DNA from: DASXTB01 sp036505615
GTDB taxonomy: Bacteria > Acidobacteriota > UBA6911 > JACQSX01
Direction of reading: 5' to 3'
Length of the DNA stretch: 64,000 nt
Assembly (NCBI GenBank): GCA_036505615.1
Contig: DASXTB010000409.1
Location: 16,199-80,198 of the forward strand
Under the pieces are notes generated by a model. That model made no database searches and was not told the origin of the DNA. It saw only the letters and a program-made list of their open reading frames with translations. Of the stretch, positions 26,259-34,492 are shown piece by piece; the first letter of the stretch is position 1, and each line of letters begins with the position of its first letter. A program made the translations under genes and the position numbers.

Positions 26259-27983
26259 TCACACTTCCTGCGTTACTCTTAACACTTCCGAAACCGTGGT
26301 CAGTCCCGCTCGCACTTTGTTCCAGCCGTCCTCGCGCAATCCCAGCATTCCATTTTGAACCGCCAGCTTGCGCAGCGTGTTGCTGTCGGCATCGGTGATG
26401 GTCAGATGGCGAATGTCATCATCCATCAGCATCAGTTCGAAAATGCCGATGCGTCCCATATAACCGGTCCCGGCGCACTCCTTGCAACCGCCGCCCTGAT
26501 GCGTGATGTTAGACTCGCCGTTTCGGTTCATCCCGATTTCCTTCAGGAATGCGGGGTCATTTTCCACTTTAACCTTGCAATGACTGCAAATCACCCGCAC
26601 CAGCCGCTGGGCCAGAATCCCCAGAATGGATGAAGCCAGCAAGTAATCCTCCGCGCCCATATCTACCAGCCGCGCGATGGCGCTGGGCGCGTCGTTAGTG
26701 TGCAGTGTGCTAAAAACCAGATGGCCCGTCAGCGCCGCCCGGATGGCAATCTCGGCCGTTTCCAGATCGCGGATCTCTCCCACCATAATCACGTCCGGAT
26801 CCTGACGGACGATAGACCGCAGGCCCGCCGCAAATGTCAGGCCAATCTGCGGATTCACATGAATCTGATTGATCCCGTTGATCTGGTATTCGATGGGGTC
26901 TTCGATGGTGATGATCTTCTTGTCCGGCAGATTTATCTTGGTGAGCGCGCCATAGAGAGTAGTGGTCTTTCCCGATCCGGTAGGCCCGGTCACCAGAATA
27001 ATCCCGTGCGGCCGCGTGATCAGGCCCTCAAACATGGCGAAGGTATCGGTGGCGAATCCGAGCTTATTGAGATCATAGATCTGCGTGTTGCTCTTATCCA
27101 GGATGCGCATCACTACGCTTTCGCCGTACAAGGTGGGGAGCGTGGAGACTCGAAGATCGATTTCGCGTCCCATCACTTTCATTTTGATACGCCCGTCCTG
27201 AGGCATACGGCGCTCGGCGATGTTTAATTTCGCCATGATCTTGATGCGCGAAATTACCGCCGATTTGAGCTTCTTGGGAGGCGATTCCACGTCGTGCAGA
27301 ATGCCATCGATGCGATAACGCACCTTCAGGTCTTTCTCGAAAGGCTCGATGTGGATGTCGCTGGCTCGGCTCTCAATGGCTTTGCTGATCAGCAGGTTGA
27401 CCAGGCGAATGACGGGAGCTTCGGACGCAAGATCCTTAAGGTGCTCGATGTCGTCGATCTCTTCGGCCAGCGCCTCCATGTCGCCTTCTTCGAATCCTTC
27501 CACGATGCGGCCAAGCGTGGTGCTCTGATTGCCGTAGAATTTTTCGATCAGGTCCTGAACTTCGGTATCGGTAGCCAACGTCACCTGGAGCTTCTGGTGG
27601 CCGGTGTACAAGCGGATCGAGTCCAGCGTAGCATAGTCAAGTGGATCGTTCATGGCCACCACCAGCGTGCCGTCCTCGAGCAGATTGATGGGGACAAACT
27701 TATTTTGGCGCATGAACTTGGTGCTGAACGTGTTTTCCAAAATGGGCACTTTGGGCCAGTCTTCTTCCCTCATCACGGGGACGCCGAGATAGGGGCCGAG
27801 CGCCTGGATCAGGTCCTTGTCGGATAATGCGCCCAAATCGACCAGGATCTTGCCGATCTTGTCGTGCGATGTCTTTTGCACGTTCAGAGCGGTTTTCACC
27901 TCGTCTTCCGACACCAAGCCCCGATCCATCAGTTCCTGGCCGAATAATTTTCTTTGTCTCAGTTCAGCGATTCGGATTGCCAT
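26259..27983 (-). CDS. gspE: Type II secretion ATPase E
   Basis: 574 residues. Two N-terminal MshEN-like modules (ELMDRGLVSEDEVKTAL; LVDLGALSDKDLIQALGPYL) precede the core ATPase. Walker A GPTGSGKTTT lies near residue 336, then Asp-box ITIEDPIEYQ, Walker B DPDVIMVGEIRDLETAE and the His box FSTLHTNDAPSAIARL. A zinc-binding insert has CSHC and, about 30 residues on, CKEC (~490-520). The hexamer powers pseudopilus assembly at the inner membrane. It is the first gsp gene of the cluster, downstream of the sigma/anti-sigma genes, with 88 bp to the previous stop. Confidence 0.96.
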   Translation of the reverse strand: MAIRIAELRQRKLFGQELMDRGLVSEDEVKTALNVQKTSHDKIGKILVDLGALSDKDLIQALGPYLGVPVMREEDWPKVPILENTFSTKFMRQNKFVPINLLEDGTLVVAMNDPLDYATLDSIRLYTGHQKLQVTLATDTEVQDLIEKFYGNQSTTLGRIVEGFEEGDMEALAEEIDDIEHLKDLASEAPVIRLVNLLISKAIESRASDIHIEPFEKDLKVRYRIDGILHDVESPPKKLKSAVISRIKIMAKLNIAERRMPQDGRIKMKVMGREIDLRVSTLPTLYGESVVMRILDKSNTQIYDLNKLGFATDTFAMFEGLITRPHGIILVTGPTGSGKTTTLYGALTKINLPDKKIITIEDPIEYQINGINQIHVNPQIGLTFAAGLRSIVRQDPDVIMVGEIRDLETAEIAIRAALTGHLVFSTLHTNDAPSAIARLVDMGAEDYLLASSILGILAQRLVRVICSHCKVKVENDPAFLKEIGMNRNGESNITHQGGGCKECAGTGYMGRIGIFELMLMDDDIRHLTITDADSNTLRKLAVQNGMLGLREDGWNKVRAGLTTVSEVLRVTQEV

Positions 27984-28071
27984 ACATCTATTGGAACAGA
28001 TTCATTAGTGCCCTGCACTCTCCAGGCTCTTGGCGGCTGATCGCTCCGCTCTTGCCGCAGCTCCTGGGCGC

Positions 28072-28626
28072 TTAATACTCAATCACTTCTACCTTGTCTC
28101 GGAATTGTCGGAAGTCGATCTTGCGAACGCTGTAGTCGGACAGCGTCTTTTTGGTGACGCGAAAGACCAGCACGGCCTCACGCTGGCTGGGAACGAGCGC
28201 AGTCCGGTCTTCAAGATGAGCTGAAACGGCGAAGCTTTCCTCGCTGCTCAACTGCGTCAGAGCGTTGCCAAATTCTCCCAGTAATTTCAAAATCATATCC
28301 CGCACCAGGCGCATTTTCTCGGCGCGGGTGCGCGTGCTGGGAGACAGCCGCTTTATGCCGAAGGGGGTGATTATTTCATCGCGGTTGATGTTGAGCAGGA
28401 AACTGAAATTTACGCCGTAGCCGGGGAGATAGGATCCTTTCGGCTCATTGACCAGCGCTAGCGGGTGGTTAAACTCACTTTTCAGAGCCGTCTGCAGAAT
28501 GTTCTCGAACATCTGAATTTCATTCCGCATCTGGCGATAATCGATCGAATTCCGGGCAAGCAGCGAAGCAGGAAGGCACAGTGCTAATCCAAAAAGGGCA
28601 GTGCATGTTAGAAATTTTCTTTGCAT
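28072..28626 (-). CDS. Exported protein of unknown function beside the sigma/gsp genes
   Basis: 184 residues from ATG 28626; a longer reading to 28677 adds an unlikely 17-residue extension. The signal peptide is RKFLTCTALFGLALCLPASL followed by LARNS. The mature part is helix-rich, with EIQMFENILQTALKSEFNH, YLPGYGVNFSFLLNINR and a long basic helix TRAEKMRLVRDMILKLLGEF. I recognise no named domain. Its place between the anti-sigma gene and gspE, all co-directional with short gaps, suggests a role linked to envelope sensing or secretion; this is inference only. Confidence 0.75.
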   Translation of the reverse strand: MQRKFLTCTALFGLALCLPASLLARNSIDYRQMRNEIQMFENILQTALKSEFNHPLALVNEPKGSYLPGYGVNFSFLLNINRDEIITPFGIKRLSPSTRTRAEKMRLVRDMILKLLGEFGNALTQLSSEESFAVSAHLEDRTALVPSQREAVLVFRVTKKTLSDYSVRKIDFRQFRDKVEVIEY

Positions 28627-28704
28627 AGCTTCCTGACTATCCTGTCCGCTCTCATCATAAACGGCCCAAGCTTCCAAAAAAATTGAAGCTCGCAGGGCAA
28701 TTAT

Positions 28705-29343
28705 CTACTGTGTAGTTCGCCGAAACTGCTCCCAGCGATCCTGGTTCTGTTTTTGAAGAGCCTGAAATCCGGTCTGCAGCTCGTTGTGCTCGTAGGTGTC
28801 TTTAACCTTGAGATCCTCCCACACCTGGTAGAGCGCGGTGCTGAACTGCTTATTCTGTCGCTGCTCGCTTGCCGCGATCATTCGATCTACCGCCTCCAAA
28901 AGCTCCTGCTGGCTCAGATTAGAATTGGAACCGGCAGTCGCACCGCTCTTCCATAGGCGGGCTTGCACTGTAACACCGTGGTCGTTCCAAGTGACTGCGC
29001 TCTGCGTTACCGTCAGAGCGGCGATCAGAATCAGGGCAGCAATGAGCGCCCCCCGAAATCCGGGCAAGACTGGTCGCAGCCAGCCGATCGAGGGGATCGA
29101 GCGCTGCAAGCGCAACGCCCAGCTTCGTTTTGCCTGTGCCTCCGGCCGAACGCGGAGAATCCAGGTGGGTTCTTCATCGGTCCACTCCTGCAGAAAGGCT
29201 CTCGACTCGAGCAGTTCTGTGTACTGTTCATGGCAGAACGGACAATTGTCCACGTGGTCCAGCAGTTCCAGCTTTCGGCGCGGCCGGATTCCTTCTTCGT
29301 AAACCAGCTCCAGTAACTGTTCCTTACACTCTTGGCATTGCAT
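28705..29343 (-). CDS. Zinc-finger anti-sigma factor
   Basis: 212 residues. The N-terminus has Cys3 and Cys6 (MQCQEC) and an H30-x3-C34-x2-C37 motif (HVDNCPFC), the zf-HC2/ZAS anti-sigma fold that holds an ECF sigma factor inactive. One membrane helix follows (~120-140, GALIAALILIAALTVTQSAV), and the C-terminal ~80 residues, outside the membrane, are charged and helical. The sigma gene ends 10 bp upstream, the standard operon order. Signal perception through the outer domain is expected but the signal is unknown. Confidence 0.88.
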   Translation of the reverse strand: MQCQECKEQLLELVYEEGIRPRRKLELLDHVDNCPFCHEQYTELLESRAFLQEWTDEEPTWILRVRPEAQAKRSWALRLQRSIPSIGWLRPVLPGFRGALIAALILIAALTVTQSAVTWNDHGVTVQARLWKSGATAGSNSNLSQQELLEAVDRMIAASEQRQNKQFSTALYQVWEDLKVKDTYEHNELQTGFQALQKQNQDRWEQFRRTTQ

Positions 29344-29353
29344 GGACCAACTC

Positions 29354-29941
29354 CTATGTCTGAGTAAACTCTCTTTGGACCAAAAGGCGTCTCAGCGTCT
29401 TCAGGCCGAGATACATGCGCGACTTGACAGTGCTCAAGGGAATGTCGAGGATCTCGGCGATTTGATGAAATTTGAGGTTTTCATATTCCTTCATGACGAT
29501 CACCAAGCGCTGTTCTTCGGGGATCAACTGGATTACGTCGCGCAGACGATCTACGCTCTCTTTCCTGCGCAGGCTCTCTTCGGGATTGTCTTCCTCCTCG
29601 GTCATCACTCGACGAAGTTCGCTTTCCTGGGATTCGGAGGAGTGGTAAATCTCAAGCGGTATTTTTTGTTTCCCCTTGGCACGACGAAAAGTCATGCGGC
29701 ATTCGTTTAGCGCGATCTTGTACAGCCACGACGAAAACCTGCCCGGGTCATCCAGTTCCCTGACCTTCACAAACGCCTTGGCAAAAGTATTTTGCGTTAA
29801 GTCCCTCGCTTCCTCGTAATCTCCTATGTTCCGGTAAATGAAGTTGAAGATCCGTTTTTGCCAGCGCTCGATGAGAATGTTGAACTGGCTCAGGTCCCCG
29901 TCTAAGTACTTGCGAACCAAGTACTCATCGCTGAACTCCAT
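29354..29941 (-). CDS. ECF-family RNA polymerase sigma factor
   Basis: 195 residues. Region 2 (LVRKYLDGDLSQFNILIERW; IFNFIYRNIGDYEEARDLTQ; FAKAFVKVRELDDPGRFSSW LY) and region 4 (VIQLIPEEQRLVIVMKEYEN; IAEILDIPLSTVKSRMYLGL, a helix-turn-helix) are clear; region 3 is missing as in all ECF factors. A good ribosome site, GGGGAG, lies just before the ATG. It pairs with the zinc-finger anti-sigma gene 10 bp downstream. An ECF-like TGAAAC at about 29992-29997 could belong to an autoregulated promoter, but the partner -10 is not convincing. The downstream gsp operon is a likely target (inference). Confidence 0.92.
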   Translation of the reverse strand: MEFSDEYLVRKYLDGDLSQFNILIERWQKRIFNFIYRNIGDYEEARDLTQNTFAKAFVKVRELDDPGRFSSWLYKIALNECRMTFRRAKGKQKIPLEIYHSSESQESELRRVMTEEEDNPEESLRRKESVDRLRDVIQLIPEEQRLVIVMKEYENLKFHQIAEILDIPLSTVKSRMYLGLKTLRRLLVQREFTQT

Positions 29942-30162
29942 CCGGTCTCCCCAACAGACTTTACGATGCGATTTCGCAAAGAAAGTCTAAAGTTTCAATT
30001 GGTTACGCCTCTGTGGCGATTAATCCAAAGAGATCAATTACTTACGCTATTATCGCAAAGAGTGGCCGGGATTGGAAGCTGCATCCGCCTCGGCGGGCCG
30101 GGCGGCAACCTAAAGCTCAGGGACACGGGAACAGGGAGACACGGGGACCTCGGACGGCTGGC

Positions 30163-30351
30163 GCCTCCGCCGGGCTTGTCCCGGCGGAGCGCAAGATTCT
30201 CGCAACTTGCGGCGAACGGGAACATTACTACCCGCAAAAGGTAGTGAACAATCTTGGCTCCACCGGCACAAGGCCGGTGGAGGCCATGAGTGTTTGATCG
30301 ATCCGGCTCTAGTAAAAAATCTTTGCTCCGCCGGGACAAGCCCGGCGGAGC
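30163..30351. repeat. Three REP-like palindromes
   Basis: Hairpins at 30163-30192, 30256-30285 and 30325-30351 have the form GCTCCGCCGGG-ACAA-CCCGGCGGAGC. The second and third carry AATCTTnGCTCC in the same direction; the first carries it reversed (GGAGCGCAAGATT). So about 35 bp is repeated, not just the stem. The rest of 29942-30460 shows no gene. Confidence 0.85.
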
Positions 30352-30460
30352 CGATTTGGTTGCTTATGGATTTGGGCATCATGCGAATGGCCAGCCGGGA
30401 TTCATCAGGGCTGACCAAAACTTCACCGATTTGTGAGATGAGGACGAGGCGTTTTGAGCT

Positions 30461-31093
30461 TCACTGGCCACTTTTCTTTTTGGGGGTTGTTTGGCGACTC
30501 CTTAGCTGCGGTTTTAGAAACTTTTCATAACACTCCGGACAGATGCCGTGGCTGAACTCTGCATCCGAGTGTTTTGTAATGTAGTTTTCCACCTGATCCC
30601 AGTAGTTTTCATCATTCCTTATTTTCTTGCAGTAGGAACACATGGGTAAAAGGCCGCGAAGCTGTTTTACGTGGGATAGAGCCGCTTCCAGTTCCGTCAC
30701 GCGCTCGGCCAGCTTGTTCTGCAGATCAGTCACGCGCGCTCCTACTTGAAGACGCGCTTCCAGTTCCGCCGGGTCAAAGGGCTTAGTAATGTAGTCGTCT
30801 GCTCCCGCCTGAAGGCCTTCTACAACATGCTCCCGTCCTTTTACGGTGAGAAGAATAATGTAGATGACCTTCAGCCCGGTAGCGTTGCGGACTCTTCTGC
30901 AGACCTCGACACCATCCATTCCCGGCATCATCCAGTCCAGGATGGCAAGCGATGGAGCATTTGTGTCTTGCAGCACCCGCCAGGCCTCCAAACCGTCGCC
31001 CGCAGTCACCACCTCATACCCTTTTGAGGCCAGCGTAGCTTCCAGGAGACGTCGCGATACGGGTTCATCGTCGGCTACTAAAACCTTCATCAC
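30461..31093 (-). CDS. Response regulator with C-terminal CxxC...CxxC module
   Basis: 210 residues. Receiver domain 1-120: acidic pair ADDE at 7-10, phospho-acceptor Asp53 in ILDWMMPGMDG, and Lys104 in ITKPFDP. A coiled-coil stretch (120-148) leads to a small module: LRGLLPMCSYCKKIRNDE ... YWDQVENYI ... SHGICPECY, with Cys152/155 and Cys185/188 able to bind a metal. I have seen this tail on sensor and receiver proteins in several phyla but know no function. No DNA-binding or GGDEF domain is present. Its ATG overlaps the upstream Hpt gene stop by 4 bp, so the two are co-translated. Confidence 0.88.
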   Translation of the reverse strand: MMKVLVADDEPVSRRLLEATLASKGYEVVTAGDGLEAWRVLQDTNAPSLAILDWMMPGMDGVEVCRRVRNATGLKVIYIILLTVKGREHVVEGLQAGADDYITKPFDPAELEARLQVGARVTDLQNKLAERVTELEAALSHVKQLRGLLPMCSYCKKIRNDENYWDQVENYITKHSDAEFSHGICPECYEKFLKPQLRSRQTTPKKKSGQ

Positions 31094-31461
31094 TCCGCAC
31101 TCCCGCCATCAGACGGCAGACCTGCCTTCGACCGGCGTCGCGAAGAGAGGCGTTGCCGGACGCGCTCAAATTCATTCTCGAGTTTGGACAGAAGGACCTC
31201 GCTCCCTTCCAACGAACCTGCGGAGCAAGCGCTTTCAAACATGGTGCAAAGCTCGATAAGGCAGTCAGCTTCCACAAACGAATTTCCGCCGGCTACGCTG
31301 CTTGCGACCCGATCAAGTGTTGCGCTGGCGCCTCTCAGGTTGTGCGCAAGACGCCTGATCTCCTCGGCATCGCCTCCTTGTACGGCGGCTCGAAGTTCTA
31401 GAAGACGAGCGGGCGCCGTATCGAGGAAACAATCAATTAGCTCATCCAAAATTTCTTCCAT
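31090..31461 (-). CDS. Histidine phosphotransfer (Hpt) protein
   Basis: 123 residues from ATG 31461; an in-frame reading to 31560 exists but its extra part is not Hpt-like. The Hpt helix is RRLAHNLRGASATLDR with phosphorylatable His40, preceded by a helix typical of the fold (LIDCFLDTAPARLLELRAAV). It relays phosphate between a hybrid kinase and a response regulator. It is coupled to the response regulator by a 4-bp overlap, but no kinase lies nearby, so the donor must be encoded elsewhere. Confidence 0.82.
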   Translation of the reverse strand: MEEILDELIDCFLDTAPARLLELRAAVQGGDAEEIRRLAHNLRGASATLDRVASSVAGGNSFVEADCLIELCTMFESACSAGSLEGSEVLLSKLENEFERVRQRLSSRRRSKAGLPSDGGSAE

Positions 31462-31639
31462 TGAGTCATCCGTCCGGATCCTGACCGCAATAATTGTCGC
31501 AAAATTTAGGGCGGCGCAGTTAGGTCTTTTATGAGGTAGGCGTACCAGTTGCAGCAACAAGAAGCCTAAGCCATTCGGAATACGCCTCTTTGGCCGGCAC
31601 GGTGCGTGTTATGCTGTCTACAATCAAGGTTGCGCCATC

Positions 31640-32188
31640 ATGGCTAAGAAAATTGTCCCGTTTACCTACGACGATTACGCCTCGCTGCCCCAGGACCGAT
31701 TCATCCACCAGATCATCGACGGCGAGCATTTCATGAACCCTTCCCCGATTCCCTACCACCAGGATATCTCCCGCAACCTTCAGAGAATTCTTGTGGAGTT
31801 TGTGGAAAGGAACGATCTGGGTAAGATCTATGACGCGCCTATAGATGTGGTGTTATCAGACACCAACGTCGTGGTTCCAGATCTGATTTTCATTTCCCGG
31901 GCGCGCACTTCGATCATCCTGGAAAAATATATCGCGGGCCCGCCCGACCTGGTAGTTGAGATTCTTTCGCCTGGTACACGCAAGCTCGACTTGGATTTGA
32001 AACTGAAACTGTACGCGCGCTTTCGGGTTCCGGAGTACTGGATAATCGATCCTAAACAGAAAACGGTCCGACTCTATCGTCTCGGCAAAGCAGCTCAGGA
32101 AGAGAAGTTGTTCCATGAAGACGAAGTACTGACCAGCCCCAGCTTGCCGGGCCTGCGCATCCCCCTGGCCGAAGTGTTCAGAAGCTGA
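31640..32188 (+). CDS. Uma2-family (DUF820) putative restriction-endonuclease-fold protein
   Basis: 182 residues, the usual size. Signature segments are YDDYASLPQDRFIHQIIDGE, VVVPDLIFIS, PPDLVVEILSPGTRKLDLDL and KLYARFRVPEYWIIDP. They hold the acidic and lysine residues of the PD-(D/E)XK-like fold (VVPD, VVEILS, K in LKLKLY). Such genes are abundant in cyanobacteria and some soil phyla; activity is unproven and they are usually orphan. Start ATG 31640; no clear ribosome site. It is convergent with the diguanylate cyclase gene (17 bp between stops). Confidence 0.9.
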   Translation: MAKKIVPFTYDDYASLPQDRFIHQIIDGEHFMNPSPIPYHQDISRNLQRILVEFVERNDLGKIYDAPIDVVLSDTNVVVPDLIFISRARTSIILEKYIAGPPDLVVEILSPGTRKLDLDLKLKLYARFRVPEYWIIDPKQKTVRLYRLGKAAQEEKLFHEDEVLTSPSLPGLRIPLAEVFRS

Positions 32189-32205
32189 TCCAGATTATTT
32201 TCAAA

Positions 32206-33240
32206 TCAGGAGACAGTGCCCACCTCAATGCGGTTTCTTCCTCCCTCCTTTGCTCGATACAGCGCCATGTCTGCAGTGTGGATGAGTTTGTCGGCCTCAG
32301 TTTCAACGGCAATCGACGTCAATCCCAGGCTGATGGTGGCCGAGATTCTCCGGTCCGACGTTTCGATCTGGTCGCCGGCCACCCGCGTTCGGGCGCGCTC
32401 GGCAATGTTCAGGCCCGTCTCCGGATTGCAGTTGCCAAGCACCAACAGGAATTCCTCGCCGCCGTAGCGGCCAATGGCGTCGTAAGGACGGACGCTGGAG
32501 CGCATCCGCTTGACAACCTCGACGAGAACGGCGTCGCCCGCCATGTGGCCATAGGTGTCGTTAATCTTCTTGAAGTGATCTACATCGGCCATGATCACGC
32601 TTACCGGTCCTTCGTTCCGCTGCACGCGGGCCAGTTCGCGATGAAGCACGTCCATTATCGCGGACCGGTTCCAGAGGCGGGTCAGCGAATCGATCATCGC
32701 CTTGCGCCGAAGATCATCGCATTCGGAAATCAAAGCGATTTGCGCCTTGCTGAGCGCCGTCACCTTCAGCTCATTCTCAGCCCATGCGGCCAGGTCGCGC
32801 AGCTTCTCCAGGTCGGCGCCGCTCATCTGTCTCGGTCTCCGGTCCATGATACAAAACGTTCCCAGCTTGCTGCTGTCGGCTGCTCTCAGCGGGTGACCCG
32901 CGTAAAACCGCACGTACGGCTCTCCAGTTACCAGCGGGCTGTCGTTAAAGCGAGGGTCCAGCAGAGTATCGGGCACCAGCATGGTGTCATCCATCAGAAT
33001 GGCATGTGCGCAAAACGAGATGGTTCGTGCCGTCTCAGAGACCGGCATTCCCTGCGACGATTTGAACCACTGGCATTGCGCATCAACCAGGGAGATAAGG
33101 GCTATGGGAACATCCAGTAACTGGCGGGCGAGCCTTGTGATCCGATCGAAGCGTTCCTCGGCAGGTGTGTAGAGAACCCACAGTCCCTGAAGTGCGCTGA
33201 GGCGCGTGGGCTCGTCGGGCGGCAATGGTGCTGGAATCAT
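32206..33240 (-). CDS. GAF-GGDEF diguanylate cyclase
   Basis: 344 residues. A GAF domain (about 25-165: FDRITRLARQLLDVPIALIS; QGMPVSETARTISFCAHAIL) is followed by a GGDEF domain. The active site reads GGEEF at 260-264, a permitted variant, with the inhibitory RxxD site RPYD at 251-254 exactly five residues before it. MIDSLTRLWNR and DVDHFKKINDTYGH (substrate and metal binding) are intact. It should make cyclic di-GMP, with feedback inhibition and a signal sensed by GAF. It stands alone; no phosphodiesterase or PilZ gene is seen nearby. Confidence 0.93.
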   Translation of the reverse strand: MIPAPLPPDEPTRLSALQGLWVLYTPAEERFDRITRLARQLLDVPIALISLVDAQCQWFKSSQGMPVSETARTISFCAHAILMDDTMLVPDTLLDPRFNDSPLVTGEPYVRFYAGHPLRAADSSKLGTFCIMDRRPRQMSGADLEKLRDLAAWAENELKVTALSKAQIALISECDDLRRKAMIDSLTRLWNRSAIMDVLHRELARVQRNEGPVSVIMADVDHFKKINDTYGHMAGDAVLVEVVKRMRSSVRPYDAIGRYGGEEFLLVLGNCNPETGLNIAERARTRVAGDQIETSDRRISATISLGLTSIAVETEADKLIHTADMALYRAKEGGRNRIEVGTVS

Positions 33241-33388
33241 TTATGACACTCCTGATAGTTCCTTTCTACAAATGGGACGCATGCCGTGCGCCCCTACCAA
33301 TATAGAAGGCAGAATTTTCATCGATCATACGACGACAATTCGCCCATAGTCATTTGAAATTCGCCATTGGAAACCCGGAATTGGCGAC

Positions 33389-34288
33389 TCATCTGGCCTT
33401 GGGGTGCGCCTTGCGGTAGACGGTCTGAAGCTGCTCGATGGAAACATGCGTGTACTTCTGCGTGGTGGACAAACTGGCATGGCCAAGCAGTTCCTGAATC
33501 ATGCGCAAATCGGCGCCCGCGTTCAGGAGATGGGTGGCTGCCGAGTGGCGCAGCGTATGCGGCGAGATTTTTAACTTCAGCGCCGCCTCTCTGACGTATT
33601 TCTTTATCAGGCGCCCCACCGAGCGGGAGGTCAAGCGTGTTCCGTTCTTGTTTACAAACAGCGCTTCCGGCTGCAGACGGCCTCGGGCGATCTGTTCCCG
33701 TACCTGGAGATAGTCTCGAATCCTAGCCTCAGCTTTGGTGCCGAATGGAATGATTCGCTCTTTGCGTCCCTTTCCCAGAACGCGCACAAAGCGCTGGCTG
33801 AGATCAACGTCATCCCGGTCCAGAGCCGTCAGCTCTGATACTCGCATTCCTGTAGCGTAGAGCAGCTCGAGAATGGCGCGATCTCTCACTGCCAGTGGAG
33901 AATCTCCTCGAGGAGCCGTCACCAGGCCGGCCGCTTCGTCGACGTGGAGAACACGGGGAATCCGCTTCTCTTTGCGGGGCGTGGCGACGAGTTTGGCCGG
34001 ATTCGACTCAATAAAGCGTTCCCGGTGCAAGAACTTGAAGAACGAGCGAAGCGTCGCAATCTTCCGTCCCGCGGTTGACGGTTTGCGTTCCCTGGAATGA
34101 AGCGATGACAGAAAATCCCGAATCGCAATATGGTCCACTCTTGACGGCTCGATCTCCTTCACGCTCCATTGGGCGCAAAGGAAATCGTGAAATTGCGCCA
34201 GATCGCTTCTGTAGGCGCGCAGCGTCTGCGGCGAATACCCTTTCTCGCTCTCCAGGTATTTCAAGAACAGGCGGGTTAGGGCTTTCAT
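33389..34288 (-). CDS. xerC: XerC-like tyrosine recombinase
   Basis: 299 residues. SAM-like N-terminal domain (1-100), then the catalytic domain with Arg149 (ATGMRVSEL), Lys173 or Lys176 (GKGRKERII), His244 and Arg247 (PHTLRHSAATHLL), His270 (LLGHASLSTTQ) and nucleophile Tyr279 (KYTHV). XerC with XerD resolves chromosome dimers at dif. The trmFO gene lies directly upstream on the same strand, the same order as in the codY-region operon of Firmicutes, which supports XerC over a mobile-element integrase. No dif-like site was found by eye. Confidence 0.9.
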   Translation of the reverse strand: MKALTRLFLKYLESEKGYSPQTLRAYRSDLAQFHDFLCAQWSVKEIEPSRVDHIAIRDFLSSLHSRERKPSTAGRKIATLRSFFKFLHRERFIESNPAKLVATPRKEKRIPRVLHVDEAAGLVTAPRGDSPLAVRDRAILELLYATGMRVSELTALDRDDVDLSQRFVRVLGKGRKERIIPFGTKAEARIRDYLQVREQIARGRLQPEALFVNKNGTRLTSRSVGRLIKKYVREAALKLKISPHTLRHSAATHLLNAGADLRMIQELLGHASLSTTQKYTHVSIEQLQTVYRKAHPKAR

Positions 34289-34295
34289 CTTAAGT

Positions 34296-34492
34296 TAGGT
34301 CGCAAGTCGCAGGTCGCAGGTCGAATCCTCAAGTCGCAGGTCGCAGGTCGCACGTCGAAATCCTCAAGTCGCAGGTCGCAAGTCGCAGGTCGCAGGTCGA
34401 AAGCGAAAACCCAGACTTTTAAAGTTCCTCTTAAAAATGAAAAAGGGGTCATGGACTCGGAACCTGCGACGTGCGACCTGCGACTTGTAACC
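34296..34492. repeat. GGTCGCA heptamer fold-back between trmFO and xerC
   Basis: Left arm 34296-34411 (GGTCGCAAGTCGCAGGTCGC and repeats, with a TCCTCAA interruption twice); right arm 34459-34492 (GAACCTGCGACGTGCGACCT and on). The right arm encodes the last ~14 residues of TrmFO. Confidence 0.92.

Noticed and set aside
30340..30460. Minus-strand frame with ISQIGEVLVSPDESRLAIRM
   Set aside because: It looks faintly protein-like, but it has no start signal and runs into REP hairpins; at best a remnant.
33389..34288. Tyrosine recombinase as a mobile-element integrase
   Set aside because: It follows trmFO in a conserved housekeeping order, and no attachment sites, cargo genes or tRNA are present.
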